Shown here piece after piece: positions 24,824 to 33,788 of a stretch of DNA of 64,000 nucleotides. The stretch's first letter is position 1; every line of letters starts with the position of its first letter. The notes under the pieces were generated by a model. It searched no databases. It was given only the letters and a program-made list of their open reading frames with translations, and was not told the origin of the DNA. This stretch comes from an uncultured Spartobacteria bacterium (GTDB lineage Bacteria > Verrucomicrobiota > Verrucomicrobiia > Chthoniobacterales > Terrimicrobiaceae): contig CALFPA010000069.1 in NCBI GenBank assembly GCA_937919825.1, forward strand, positions 1 through 64,000, in the 5' to 3' direction. The position numbers and the translations under genes are program-made.

Positions 24824-26088
24824 AAACCCGGTTCGCGCTGGTCGACTGCAATAATTTCTACGCGTCCTGCGAGCGCGTTTTTGATCCACGCCTGATCGGT
24901 CGTCCGTTGGCGATTTTGAGCAACAACGACGGCTGCGTGATCGCGCGCAGCGAGGAGGTGAAGCGACTCGGCGTGCCGATGGGCGCTCCGGCGCACGAGC
25001 ACAAGGCGACCTTTGAGAAGAACGCCGTGGTGGTGATGAGTTCCAACTACGCGCTCTACGGCGACATGTCGGCACGCGTGATGGAAACGCTCCGCCCGTG
25101 CGTGCCGACGATGGAGGTTTACTCGATTGACGAGGCGTTTCTGGCGCTCGAGGACTGGCAGGGTGTGGAGTTTGCGCGGGAGTTGCGGGCGCGCGTGCGG
25201 CAATGGACCGGAATTCCTGTTTCAATCGGCATCGGGCCGACCAAGACGCTGGCCAAGATGGCCAACCGCCTTGCCAAGAAAACGCCGGAACTCGGCGGCG
25301 TGCTGGATTTGGAAACCGTGCGGGACATGGATGAATTGCTGGCTCGCGTTCCCTGCGAGGACATCTGGGGCATCGGCAAACGGCTCGCCGTTCGCCTCGC
25401 AGCGGGAGGCATTCGCACGGCCTGCGATCTAAAACACGGCGAGGCGGCTTGGGTTCGAAAAACCCTCGGCGTCGTGGGTGAGCGAATCCGGCTTGAGTTG
25501 CAGGGCGTCTCGTGCCTCGCGCTCGAGGAGGTGCCTGCGCCGAAGAAAGGCATCGCCTCGGCGAAGTCGTTCGGCAGGCCGGTGGAATCTTTGCGCGAAC
25601 TCGAGGAGGCGCTTGCCACCTACACCGCGCGGGCGGCCGAGAAACTCCGCGCGGGGCGGCTTCTGGCGCGGCAGGTCCATGTTTTTGTGGCGACGAATCC
25701 CTTCTCGGCGCGCCAGCCCCAATACAGCGCCGGAGCGCAAACCGCTTTGGTTCGTCCCTCCAACCACACGCCGGACTTGATCGCCGCCGCGCTGGAGCTG
25801 TTGCGGGAAATTTACCGGCCCGGCCACCAATACAAAAAGACAGGCATTTTCGTGACGGACTTGATCGCGGAGTCGGACCTGCAGCCCGATTTGTTCGATG
25901 CCGCGCCGGAGGCCGCTGGGCGCGTTCAGGAGCTTGATCAGATCGTGGACGGGCTCAACCGCAAGCTCGGGCGAAATGCGATTCGCTACGGCTCGATGGG
26001 CGTGAAATCGCGTTGGGCGATGCGGCAGGATCGGCGTTCGCGGAAATTCACCACGCGCTGGGACGAGCTGCCGGTGGCGAAGGCTTGA
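24820..26088 (+). CDS. umuC: Translesion DNA polymerase V subunit UmuC
   Basis: Y-family polymerase of 422 residues. Catalytic motifs: VDCNNFYASCERVF (first metal Asp), YALYGDMSARVM, VYSIDEAFLAL (Asp/Glu of the active site), GIGPTKTLAKMAN and the WGIGKRLAVRL helix-hairpin-helix region. The little-finger domain follows, and the C-terminal DUF4113-like tail (GVKSRWAMRQDRRSRKFTTRW) is typical of UmuC rather than DinB. The GTG start is set by overlap with umuD. It is convergent with the rhamnulokinase gene, 13 bp apart. Confidence 0.92.
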   Translation: MKTRFALVDCNNFYASCERVFDPRLIGRPLAILSNNDGCVIARSEEVKRLGVPMGAPAHEHKATFEKNAVVVMSSNYALYGDMSARVMETLRPCVPTMEVYSIDEAFLALEDWQGVEFARELRARVRQWTGIPVSIGIGPTKTLAKMANRLAKKTPELGGVLDLETVRDMDELLARVPCEDIWGIGKRLAVRLAAGGIRTACDLKHGEAAWVRKTLGVVGERIRLELQGVSCLALEEVPAPKKGIASAKSFGRPVESLRELEEALATYTARAAEKLRAGRLLARQVHVFVATNPFSARQPQYSAGAQTALVRPSNHTPDLIAAALELLREIYRPGHQYKKTGIFVTDLIAESDLQPDLFDAAPEAAGRVQELDQIVDGLNRKLGRNAIRYGSMGVKSRWAMRQDRRSRKFTTRWDELPVAKA

Positions 26089-26101
26089 GAACCCGAAAAG
26101 C

Positions 26102-27577
26102 TTATCCGAGGATTTGGTCGAAGCGGGCGGCTTTGGCGTCCCACGCGGCGGTGTCGCCGGGCTCGTAGGAGGAAATTTCGAACGAATTCCTGAGCAGTTC
26201 GCGGCCCTCGGAGAGCGAGGAGATGTCGCCAGAGGCGATCATTTGGGCGATGACATTGCCGGCAGCAGTGGCTTCGACGGGACCGGCCTCGACGCGGAGC
26301 CCAGTGGCATCAGCGGTCATTTGATTGAGAAGTTTATTCTGCCCGCCACCGCCCACGATGTTGAGTGTGGAGGGCATCTCGGGCACGAGCTCGGCGAGGC
26401 GGCGGACCATGCGGCGGTATTTGAGGGCGAGGCTCTCAAGGATGGTGCGGATCAGCTCGGAATCGTTGGCCGGAGCGGTCTGGCCGGATTTTTCGATCCA
26501 ATCGAGGATCGCCTTCGGCATGTCGCAGGGCTTTTGGAACTCGGTTGCGTCGGGGTTGATAAACGCAGGGGCCTTGGCCTGAGCGGCCATCTCGACCATC
26601 GTGCCGTAGTCGATATTTTTGCCCTGCTCGGCCCAGACGCGGCGGCATTCCTGGAGGAGCCACATGCCGGCGATGTTCGTGAGAAAGCGGGTGCGGCCTT
26701 CGAGGCCTTGCTCGTTCGAGAATCCAGCCTCGCGCGCGGCGGTGCTGTTGATCGGGCGGCGGAGTTCAATGCCGAGGAGCGACCAGGTGCCGGAGCTGAG
26801 GAAGAGCGGGTGTCCGCGCGAGGGCGCTCCGGCCACGGCGGAGGCGGTGTCGTGGCTGCCGCAGGTGCAGACATTCACGCCGTGCAGACCGGTCTCAGCC
26901 GCGATCGACGGGCTGATCTCGCCCAGCACGCGGCAGGGCTCGGTGACGGGGGAGAGGAGCAGGGTGGGGATGTTGAGTTCGGCGGCGATCTCGACATCCC
27001 ACTCGGGTGAACCGGCAAAGAGAAGGCCGGAGGTGCTGGCGATCGTGCGCTCGATGGCGCGGACTCCGCTGAGGCGGTAGTTGATGTAGTCGGGAATGAA
27101 GAGGATTTCGTTCGCCTTGCGGAGGCGCTCTCCGTTGCGGGCGACTTCAGCCATGAGCTGGTAGATGGTGTTGAAAAACATCGGCTGGATGCCGGTGCGC
27201 TCCCAGAGCCGGTCGGGGCCGAGCGTTTTGTTCGCCTTGTCCATCATGCCGTCGGTGCGCGAGTCGCGATACATCCACGGGGGATTGAGCGGTTTTCCGG
27301 CCTCATCGAGGATCACATAATCGACGCCCCAGGTATCAACGGCCACCGAGACGATGTCGTCACCGAAACGCTCGGCGGCGGTGGCGAGGCCTTTTTTGAT
27401 CTCCTCGAAAAGCCCCTCGGCATCCCAGTGCCAGCCGTCGGAAAGCTCGACACCGCTATTGCCAAAGCGGGCGACCTCCTCGATCTCGAGGCGTCCGCCG
27501 TCATGGTGGCCCGCCATTACGCGTCCGCTGGAGGCTCCGAGGTCGATGGCAAGATGGGTTTTGCGTCGGTTTTTCAT
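26102..27577 (-). CDS. rhaB: Rhamnulokinase (FGGY family)
   Basis: Phosphorylates L-rhamnulose to L-rhamnulose 1-phosphate with ATP; fuculose is a possible alternative substrate. The 491-residue FGGY kinase has AIDLGASSGRVMAG at the phosphate loop, VDTWGVDYVILDEAG, PPWMYRDSRTDGMMD, the CGSHDTASAVAGAPS hinge and the NIVGGGGQNKLLNQM adenosine region, all as in RhaB. It is divergent from the DeoR regulator and the BMC operon, with a palindrome in between, and supplies the phosphorylated ketose to the BMC aldolase. It should act in the cytosol, as no encapsulation peptide is visible. Confidence 0.88.
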   Translation of the reverse strand: MKNRRKTHLAIDLGASSGRVMAGHHDGGRLEIEEVARFGNSGVELSDGWHWDAEGLFEEIKKGLATAAERFGDDIVSVAVDTWGVDYVILDEAGKPLNPPWMYRDSRTDGMMDKANKTLGPDRLWERTGIQPMFFNTIYQLMAEVARNGERLRKANEILFIPDYINYRLSGVRAIERTIASTSGLLFAGSPEWDVEIAAELNIPTLLLSPVTEPCRVLGEISPSIAAETGLHGVNVCTCGSHDTASAVAGAPSRGHPLFLSSGTWSLLGIELRRPINSTAAREAGFSNEQGLEGRTRFLTNIAGMWLLQECRRVWAEQGKNIDYGTMVEMAAQAKAPAFINPDATEFQKPCDMPKAILDWIEKSGQTAPANDSELIRTILESLALKYRRMVRRLAELVPEMPSTLNIVGGGGQNKLLNQMTADATGLRVEAGPVEATAAGNVIAQMIASGDISSLSEGRELLRNSFEISSYEPGDTAAWDAKAARFDQILG

Positions 27578-27697
27578 AACGGGAATGACTTAAAGGTGTG
27601 GATTCAGGGAGAATTTTCGAGGTGATCGATGTTAGGAAGTTTTTCGGTTTCGGCAATGAAAAAGACCGGAGCTCCCGGGCGGGTGGGGGAGGGCTTG

Positions 27698-27721
27698 AAA
27701 ATGATTGCAATCGATCATTTT
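27698..27721 (+). promoter_or_regulatory. Perfect palindrome AAAATGAT-N8-ATCATTTT, candidate DeoR operator
   Basis: Arms 27698..27705 and 27714..27721 are exact reverse complements with an 8-base spacer, itself containing part of an inner palindrome GATTGCAATC. It lies 21 bases before the deoR-like ATG and in the region shared with divergent rhaB, as expected for a site bound by the regulator to control itself and rhaB. Confidence 0.6.
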
Positions 27722-27742
27722 TCAGAGAAATTTCAGCGAAAC

Positions 27743-28585
27743 ATGCGAGTTCCCCTACACATTGTGGAGGCGCGCCGGGATAAACTGGCGCAACTGATCG
27801 AAACTCATCGCTATCTGCCATTAAGGGAGTTGTGCGAGCGATTGGGGGTTTCCGAGGCCACTGCGCGGCGTGATTTGGCGGAACTGGCCAAGCGGAATGT
27901 CGTCAAGCGCACCCACGGCGGTGCCTTGGCGGAATACAATGAGCGTTTCCCTTCGTTTAATGAACGCCGGTCGCTCGGCGGGGCGGGAAAACAAAAGGTC
28001 GCCAAGGCCGCCGCGCGCTTCATCGAACCGGGCGGAACCTATTTTCTCGACTCGGGAACGACGATTTTCGCCATGGCGGAATTCCTCCGCGATGCCCCCG
28101 TCACACCAGCGACCATTGTCACTTCGAACCTGCCTGTGGGCGAGCTTTTGGCAGGGGTTGAGGGCTTGAGCGTCTATCTCACCGCCGGCCAAATCCTCGG
28201 GCGGCAGTCCGTCCTTCTTGGTGAAACGGCCCTCCACAGCCTCGAGTTTTGGAATTTCGACATCGCATTTCTCTCCGCCGAGGCCGCCAATGCGGAGGGG
28301 GTTTGGAATTCCCAAGAGGCGATTGTCGAGATGCAGCGCGTGGCGATGGAGCGCTCGAAACGGGTTTTGCTTTGCCTCGACGACACCAAAATCGGAACTA
28401 CGGCGCCCCAATCGCTGGTTGGTTGGGATCGGGTGGATATTTTGCTCACGGATGCCAAAACCGATCGCCTCCGCGGAGCCGGAATCCTCCCTGGATTTTC
28501 CGGTATCATCGACTGCCATGCCGCTCCACCACTGCCTCCGCGGTTGGTTGGCAATACCTCCGAACTGCCGGTTCACTTCCTCTAA
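27743..28585 (+). CDS. DeoR-family transcriptional regulator of the BMC/rhamnose locus
   Basis: Sugar-phosphate-responsive repressor of 280 residues. The N-terminal winged HTH (IVEARRDKLAQLIETH, LPLRELCERLGVSEATARRD) is followed by the DeoRC effector domain with the DSGTTIFAMAEFL ribose-phosphate loop, TSNLPVGELLAG and the late LLTDAKTDRLRGAG. The ATG at 27743 is preferred because the family HTH begins a few residues later. It sits between divergent rhaB and the pduL-led BMC operon and is the obvious regulator of both, likely sensing a rhamnose/fucose phosphate intermediate (inference). Confidence 0.88.
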   Translation: MRVPLHIVEARRDKLAQLIETHRYLPLRELCERLGVSEATARRDLAELAKRNVVKRTHGGALAEYNERFPSFNERRSLGGAGKQKVAKAAARFIEPGGTYFLDSGTTIFAMAEFLRDAPVTPATIVTSNLPVGELLAGVEGLSVYLTAGQILGRQSVLLGETALHSLEFWNFDIAFLSAEAANAEGVWNSQEAIVEMQRVAMERSKRVLLCLDDTKIGTTAPQSLVGWDRVDILLTDAKTDRLRGAGILPGFSGIIDCHAAPPLPPRLVGNTSELPVHFL

Positions 28586-28616
28586 AACCTCCTGATAATT
28601 TTTTTTAAAAATCCTG

Positions 28617-28644
28617 TTGACGATCCGATGCGAATTTATATGAT
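28617..28644 (+). promoter_or_regulatory. Candidate sigma70 promoter of the BMC operon
   Basis: TTGACG (28617..28622), a 16-base spacer and TATGAT (28639..28644), 33 bases before the pduL ATG. CGATC (28621..28625) and GATCG (28642..28646) form a short inverted repeat overlapping both boxes, which could be a repressor site. Confidence 0.6.
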
Positions 28645-28677
28645 CGGTTCCGTTCATTAAATTTCTCTCTCGAAAAA

Positions 28678-29349
28678 ATGTCCTCTCCCGCCGCCCAAAA
28701 CCGCTCTGTGGTTGAAACCCTCGTCCGCGAGGCGCTTTTCCGCCAACTCGGCAAACCCGCTCCCGTTGCGGCGCCCACGCTTCTCGTGAACAGCTCCGCA
28801 CGCCACATGCACATCTCGCCGGAAAACCTCGAGGTGCTTTTCGGCAAAGGCGCGGAGTTGACCGTGCACAAAATGCTTTATCAAACCGACCAGTTCGCCT
28901 CACAGCAGACGGTGACGATGGTCGGTCCCCGCAAACGAATCATTCCGAATCTCCGAATCCTTGGCCCTTGCCGGAATCTCACCCAGATCGAACTGGCATT
29001 GACCGACTCGATCCAACTCGGTATCGACATCCCGGTCCGCATGTCCGGCGACATCGAGGGAACGCCTGGCGCCTACATCATGGGACCAAAAGGCATGCTC
29101 GAGATGAAAAACGGCGTCATCCGCGCCGCACGCCATGTCCACATGTCGCCTTCGGACGCCGAATTCTACGGCGTGAAGCACCTCGACAAAATCACTCTCA
29201 AAGTCACCGCGAAGGGCTGCAACACGCGCTTCGACGACCTCCTCGTTCGTGTGGATCCCTCGTTCAAACTTGAGGTGCACATCGACACCGACGAGGCGAA
29301 TGCCTGCGATCTCGACAACGCCGAGAAGGTGGAACTTTTCAAATCCTAA
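28678..29349 (+). CDS. pduL: Phosphate propanoyltransferase PduL (BMC-associated phosphotransacylase)
   Basis: Exchanges CoA for phosphate on the acyl-CoA made by the aldehyde dehydrogenase, here probably lactyl-CoA to lactyl-phosphate, recycling CoA inside the shell. The 223-residue protein has two PTAC repeats with zinc-binding SARHMHIS (His43, His45) and ARHVHMS (His153, His155). Residues about 8-25 (NRSVVETLVREALFRQLG) form an amphipathic helix before a Pro/Ala linker, the classic encapsulation peptide. It is the first gene of the operon behind a good promoter. Confidence 0.93.
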   Translation: MSSPAAQNRSVVETLVREALFRQLGKPAPVAAPTLLVNSSARHMHISPENLEVLFGKGAELTVHKMLYQTDQFASQQTVTMVGPRKRIIPNLRILGPCRNLTQIELALTDSIQLGIDIPVRMSGDIEGTPGAYIMGPKGMLEMKNGVIRAARHVHMSPSDAEFYGVKHLDKITLKVTAKGCNTRFDDLLVRVDPSFKLEVHIDTDEANACDLDNAEKVELFKS

Positions 29350-29379
29350 CCCCGAACCCAACCAACCAAAATAAACCAA

Positions 29380-29649
29380 ATGAGCGAAGCAATCGGACTA
29401 CTCGAAACCCGCGGCTATGTCGGCCTGGTGGAAGCCAGTGACGCAATGGTCAAGGCCGCGAATGTGCAACTGGTCAAATCCGTCCCCATCGGCGGAGCAT
29501 TGATCACAACCATCGTCCAAGGCGATGTCGGCAGCGTCAAAGCGGCCGTCGAAGCCGGACGCGAAGCGGCAAACCGCGTCGGCAATCTCGTGGCCTCCCA
29601 TGTGATCGCCCGCCCCGCGACGGAACTCCTGAAATTTTTCACCGCCTGA
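29380..29649 (+). CDS. BMC-H shell protein 1
   Basis: Single-BMC-domain hexamer subunit (89 residues) forming facets of the microcompartment shell. IGLLETRGYVGLVEASDAMV and QGDVGSVKAAVEAG are the conserved Pfam BMC segments. The pore-lining loop is VPIGGAL. It lies 30 bp after pduL and 20 bp before the second BMC-H. Confidence 0.95.
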   Translation: MSEAIGLLETRGYVGLVEASDAMVKAANVQLVKSVPIGGALITTIVQGDVGSVKAAVEAGREAANRVGNLVASHVIARPATELLKFFTA

Positions 29650-29669
29650 TTCTTTAGAAAACCAATTTT

Positions 29670-29969
29670 ATGGCAAACCAAGCACTCGGAATGATTGAAA
29701 CCAAGGGCCTCGTGTCTCAGTTCGAAGCAACTGACGCGATGCTCAAAGCCGCCAATGTCGACCTCGTCGGCTGGGAAAAAGTCGGCTCCGGCAATGTCGC
29801 CGTTTTTGTCGCCGGCTCTGTCGCCGCCGTGAAGTCCGCCGTCGAAGCGGGCGCCACCGCCGCCAGCACGATCGGCGAAGTCGTCGCTGTCCATGTGATC
29901 CCTCGTCCGCACGAGGATCTCATCAAACTCGGCAAGTTCCTCGGCGGAAAACCCGCCGCCGCCAAGTAA
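29670..29969 (+). CDS. BMC-H shell protein 2
   Basis: Single-BMC-domain shell hexamer subunit of 99 residues ([20 protein letters not shown] ... [12 protein letters not shown] ... [11 protein letters not shown]). The pore loop VGSGNVA differs from that of its neighbours, so the pore may pass different molecules. A ten-residue C-terminal extension ([10 protein letters not shown]) goes beyond the core domain. It lies 22 bp before ackA. Confidence 0.95.
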   Translation: MANQALGMIETKGLVSQFEATDAMLKAANVDLVGWEKVGSGNVAVFVAGSVAAVKSAVEAGATAASTIGEVVAVHVIPRPHEDLIKLGKFLGGKPAAAK

Positions 29970-29991
29970 TCCACGCGATCCGGTAAGATCC

Positions 29992-31179
29992 ATGTCCGCC
30001 AAAAACAAAATCCTCGTCTCCAATATCGGGAGCACTTCGTTCAAGTTCCGCTTGTTCGAGATGCCTTCCGAGAAGGTTCTGGCGAAGGGCGGCGTGGAGC
30101 GCATCGGATCGACCGATTGCCCATACACCATCTCGCTCGGGGATGCCGCGCCGGAAAAAGGCACGGCATCCTTCCCCGACCACGGCGCCGCCATCCGCTT
30201 CATCGAGCAAAAGCTCGGCGGTTTCGACGGCATCGCGGCGGTGGGTTTCAAGCCCGTGATGGCAAAGGGTATTTCCGGCACGCAGATCATGGACGAGCCA
30301 GTGCTCCGGGCCATGGAGGACTACAACACCCTCCTCCCCGCGCACAACCCGCCCTACATCGCCGGCGTCCGGCTTTTCAATCAACTCCACCCCTCGCTGC
30401 CCTGCATCGGCACCTTCGAGACCGCGTTCTACGACCACATCGGTCCCGCGACCTACCGTTACCCGGTGCCGCTCGAGTGGGAGGAAAAATACGGAATCCG
30501 CCGCTACGGATTCCACGGAGCGAGCCATCGGTTCGTCTCCCAGCGCTGCGCCGAACTCCGCGGCACCGACAAGCTCCGCGTCATTTCCTGCCATCTCGGC
30601 GGGAGTTCCTCGATCGCGGCCGTCGTCGATGGCAAAGCCGTTGATTCAAGTTGGGGCATGACCCCACAGAGCGGCCTGCCGCAGAACAACCGCGCCGGCG
30701 ACTTTGATTGCTTCGCGCTCATCTACCTCGCCCGCAATCTCGGCCTCGGACTCGACAATGTCGAAAAGGCGCTCACCAGCCAGTCCGGCCTCAAAGGCAT
30801 GTCCGGCCTCGCAACCGGCGACATTCGCGACCTAGACGAAGCCGCCGCGAAAGGCAACGCCAATGCCCGCATCGCGCTGGATATGTTTGCCAATCAAATC
30901 CGCCGCTTCATCGGCCAATTCCTCCTCCGCATGAACGGAGCGGATACCCTGATTTTCACCGCCGGCATCGGCGAGAACAGCCCAAGTCTCCGCGCCGCCG
31001 TCTGCGCGAATCTCGATTTCTGCGGGCTCGAACTTGACCCCGAACTCAACGCCGCCACCCGCGCCACAGAGACCGTGATTTCCAAACCCTCCTCGAAAAT
31101 CGAGGTCCGCGTGATCCCGACCAACGAGGAAATCGTCATCGCCCGCAACGCCTGGGCCAAGCTTCAAGAATCCCACTAA
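29992..31179 (+). CDS. ackA: Acetate kinase-type acyl kinase
   Basis: Transfers phosphate from acyl-phosphate to ADP, here likely lactyl-phosphate (or acetyl/propionyl-phosphate) to give ATP plus the acid. The 395-residue ASKHA-fold protein has VSNIGSTSFKFRLFEMP at the N-terminus, the YGFHGASHRFVSQR catalytic region (family His and Arg) and FTAGIGENSPSLRA near the C-terminus. It has no encapsulation peptide, so it probably works in the cytosol. It lies between BMC-H genes. Confidence 0.92.
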   Translation: MSAKNKILVSNIGSTSFKFRLFEMPSEKVLAKGGVERIGSTDCPYTISLGDAAPEKGTASFPDHGAAIRFIEQKLGGFDGIAAVGFKPVMAKGISGTQIMDEPVLRAMEDYNTLLPAHNPPYIAGVRLFNQLHPSLPCIGTFETAFYDHIGPATYRYPVPLEWEEKYGIRRYGFHGASHRFVSQRCAELRGTDKLRVISCHLGGSSSIAAVVDGKAVDSSWGMTPQSGLPQNNRAGDFDCFALIYLARNLGLGLDNVEKALTSQSGLKGMSGLATGDIRDLDEAAAKGNANARIALDMFANQIRRFIGQFLLRMNGADTLIFTAGIGENSPSLRAAVCANLDFCGLELDPELNAATRATETVISKPSSKIEVRVIPTNEEIVIARNAWAKLQESH

Positions 31180-31217
31180 ACCAACCCCGAATCAGTCAAC
31201 CAACCAAACCAAACACC

Positions 31218-31499
31218 ATGTCACAACAAGCACTCGGAATGATCGAAACCCGCGGCCTCATCGCCCTCGTTGAAGCCACGGACGCCATGCTCAAATCCGC
31301 CAATGTCGAACTCATCGGCCCAATGACCCAAGTCGGAAACGCCATGGTCACCGCCTGCGTGTCCGGAGATGTCGCCGCCGTCAAAGCCGCCACCGAAGCC
31401 GGCAAAACAGCCGCCCAGTCGCTCGGTGAAGTCATCAGCGTCAGCGTTATCGCTCGCCCACACGGCGATCTCGGCGCCGTTCTGCCCAAGGCCAAATGA
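31218..31499 (+). CDS. BMC-H shell protein 3
   Basis: Third single-BMC-domain shell subunit (93 residues, ALGMIETRGLIALVEATDAM ... GDVAAVKAATEAGKTAA ... SVIARPHGDL). The pore loop is VGNAM, different from the other two. Its stop overlaps the following BMC-P ATG as ATGA (31496..31499), so the hexamer and pentamer genes are translationally coupled. Confidence 0.95.
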   Translation: MSQQALGMIETRGLIALVEATDAMLKSANVELIGPMTQVGNAMVTACVSGDVAAVKAATEAGKTAAQSLGEVISVSVIARPHGDLGAVLPKAK

Positions 31500-31804
31500 T
31501 CTTAGCCAAGGTCGAAGGCAGCGTCGTTGCCACCAAGAAGAACGCCAAGATGACGGGGACCAAGTTCCTCGTCGTCCGTCCGCTCGTGATCGATTCGCCC
31601 GCCGCGAAGGAATTGCGCCTCGGTCAATCCACACTCGTTGCTTCCGATAGTCTCGGCGCTGGCGAGGGCGATTGCGTTCTTGTGGTTCAAGGTAGCTCCG
31701 CCCGCCTCGCGGCCGAGGACAAGAACTCCCCCGTGGACGCGGTCGTCATCGGTATCGTTGACGCCGTCGATCTCGGAAAACGCATTCTCTATAAGGCCGA
31801 ATAA
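31496..31804 (+). CDS. BMC-P shell vertex protein 1 (EutN/CcmL family)
   Basis: Pentamer subunit capping shell vertices, 102 residues. MILAKVEGSVVATKKNAKMTG and DAVVIGIVDAVDLG are the conserved start and end of the EutN/CcmL barrel. The first of three BMC-P genes in this operon, it overlaps BMC-H 3. Confidence 0.93.
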   Translation: MILAKVEGSVVATKKNAKMTGTKFLVVRPLVIDSPAAKELRLGQSTLVASDSLGAGEGDCVLVVQGSSARLAAEDKNSPVDAVVIGIVDAVDLGKRILYKAE

Positions 31805-31809
31805 AAACC

Positions 31810-33246
31810 ATGCCAGCGATTGACGAAAAACTAGTGGCCCGTGTGGTGGGAGAAGTTCTCACCCGCCTTTCAACTCAACCCTCCGCCGCGAAAGCCGCGC
31901 CCTCGCAGACCGCCTATGGCGTTTACGAGGACATGAACGCCGCCGTCGAGGCCGCCCAGCGCTCGTTCGAGAAACTCCGCGCAGGGGGCATGACAGCCCG
32001 CAAGAAAGCGATTGCCGTCATTCGCAAGCTTTGCGTTCAAAAAGCCAAGGAGTGGGGCGAGATCGAATTCAACGAGACCAAAATCGGCCGCCTCGATCAC
32101 AAGATCGAAAAGCTCTCGATTTGCGGAGAACTTGTCCCCGGCGTCGAAATGATCGACCGCATGGCCTTCAGCGGCGACTCCGGCCTCACCGTCATCGACT
32201 ACGCTCCTTGGGGAGTCATCGGTGCGATCACGCCGTCCACTCACAGTGTTCCGACCCTCACCGGCAACGCGATCAACATGATCGCCGCCGGCAATTCCGT
32301 GACCTACAACACGCACCCTTCCGCTGCGAAGTGCGCCGCCATCGCTGTCCGCGAATACAACCAAGCGATCGCAAAAGAAACCGGCATCACCGACCTTCTC
32401 ACAACCGTCGTGAAGCCGACGCTCGAGACCTTCGACGCGCTCTGCAAGCACCCGCATGTGAAATTGCTCTGCGTCACTGGCGGTCCGGCCGTCGTCGCCG
32501 CCGCGATGAAAACCGGCAAGCGTGCCGTCTGCGCCGGCCCGGGAAATCCTCCCGTGGTCGTTGACGAAACCGCCGACCTCGATGCCGCCGCCCGTGCGAT
32601 CATCCAAGGCGCTTCCTACGATAACAACCTTCTCTGCATCGGCGAGAAGGAGGTTTTCGTCGTCGCCTCCGTTGCTGACAAACTCCTGGAGGCCCTCCGC
32701 AAGGCCGGAGCCGTCCAGCTCGACGCCCAGCAAATCGAGGCCCTCGCCGAAAAAGCCTTCGTCTTCCCGCAAGGCAAAGGCGCTGGTTGCCCTCACCCTG
32801 TCGTCAACCGTGACCTTGTGGGCCGCGACGCCGCCGTGCTCGCGAAAGCCATCGGCCTCGACATTCCCGCTTCCACGCAACTCCTCTTCGGCGAGGCCAA
32901 GGCCGACCACATCTTTGTGGACGAGGAGCAAATGATGCCGTTCATCCCGGTCGTCCGTGTTCCTGATGTGGACGCCGCCATTGCCGAAGCCATCAAGGCC
33001 GAGCACGGCTACAAGCACACCGGCGTGATGCATTCCCAAAACATCCGCAACCTCACGAAAATGGCCCAGGAGATCGACACAACGCTCTTCATCAAAAACG
33101 GCCCGTGCATGACCGGCCTCGGCCTCGGCGGCGAAGGATTCCTCAGCTTCAGCATTGCCACGCCCACGGGCGAAGGCGTCACCACCCCCATGACCTTCAC
33201 CCGCTCACGCCGCTGCGTGATGGTCGAAAATTTGAACCTCTACTAA
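31810..33246 (+). CDS. BMC-associated CoA-acylating aldehyde dehydrogenase (PduP-like)
   Basis: Oxidises an aldehyde, expected to be L-lactaldehyde, to acyl-CoA with NAD+ and CoA inside the shell. The 478-residue protein has the nucleophile Cys276 in YDNNLLCIGEKEVF, PSTHSVPTLTGNAINM for cofactor binding and CAGPGNPPVVVDETADLD. Residues about 4-20 (IDEKLVARVVGEVLTRLS) form an amphipathic helix followed by a Ser/Ala/Pro linker, the usual N-terminal encapsulation peptide. It lies five bases after BMC-P 1 and directly before BMC-P 2. Confidence 0.93.
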   Translation: MPAIDEKLVARVVGEVLTRLSTQPSAAKAAPSQTAYGVYEDMNAAVEAAQRSFEKLRAGGMTARKKAIAVIRKLCVQKAKEWGEIEFNETKIGRLDHKIEKLSICGELVPGVEMIDRMAFSGDSGLTVIDYAPWGVIGAITPSTHSVPTLTGNAINMIAAGNSVTYNTHPSAAKCAAIAVREYNQAIAKETGITDLLTTVVKPTLETFDALCKHPHVKLLCVTGGPAVVAAAMKTGKRAVCAGPGNPPVVVDETADLDAAARAIIQGASYDNNLLCIGEKEVFVVASVADKLLEALRKAGAVQLDAQQIEALAEKAFVFPQGKGAGCPHPVVNRDLVGRDAAVLAKAIGLDIPASTQLLFGEAKADHIFVDEEQMMPFIPVVRVPDVDAAIAEAIKAEHGYKHTGVMHSQNIRNLTKMAQEIDTTLFIKNGPCMTGLGLGGEGFLSFSIATPTGEGVTTPMTFTRSRRCVMVENLNLY

Positions 33247-33510
33247 ATGCGACTCGCCACCATCCGCGGCTACGTGACCAGCACGATCAAGCATGCCAGC
33301 CTTGAGGGTTGGCGTTTGATGTTGGCTGAGCCGGATTCGTCGGATTTGGCGCCGCAGATCGTGATCGATAACCTCGGCGCCGCCATCGGCCAGAAGGTCA
33401 TGATCTCGAGTGATGGCAGTGAGGCCCGCAAAATCGTGGGCGACGAACTCAGTCCCGCCCGCTGGACCGTGATGGGCATCATCGACCTCGAAAGGAGCCT
33501 CGCTGTATGA
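33247..33510 (+). CDS. BMC-P shell vertex protein 2
   Basis: EutN/CcmL-family protein of 87 residues (MRLATIRGYVTSTIKHASLE ... WTVMGIIDLERS). It starts at the first base after the aldehyde dehydrogenase stop and overlaps BMC-P 3 by four bases (ATGA at 33507..33510). Confidence 0.92.
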   Translation: MRLATIRGYVTSTIKHASLEGWRLMLAEPDSSDLAPQIVIDNLGAAIGQKVMISSDGSEARKIVGDELSPARWTVMGIIDLERSLAV

Positions 33511-33785
33511 GAATGGGCACCGTCGTCGGTCGAGTGACTCTTTCCGTTCGCAACAAGCGGTTCGTGGGTGAGCGTCTTCTCCTCACGCTGCCTTGGACGA
33601 GTGACACCTTCGATGGCAAAGACACCTACGCGCCATCGATCGTTGTTTACGATCAACTCGGTGCCAATATCGGCCAAAACATCGCCATCAGCGAAGGCCG
33701 CGAGGCTGCTTGCCCATTCCCTGAACCAACCCCTGTGGACGCCTACTGCGCCGCATTGGTCGACGACCACTTTTACAAAAAATAA
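33507..33785 (+). CDS. BMC-P shell vertex protein 3
   Basis: EutN/CcmL-family protein of 92 residues (MRMGTVVGRVTLSVRNKRF ... VDAYCAALVDDHFYK). Its C-terminus departs from the other two, ending in an acidic/aromatic tail instead of the common GIID strand, so it may serve a special vertex or bind cargo (inference). It lies three bases before the aldolase. Confidence 0.88.
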   Translation: MRMGTVVGRVTLSVRNKRFVGERLLLTLPWTSDTFDGKDTYAPSIVVYDQLGANIGQNIAISEGREAACPFPEPTPVDAYCAALVDDHFYKK

Positions 33786-33788
33786 ACC

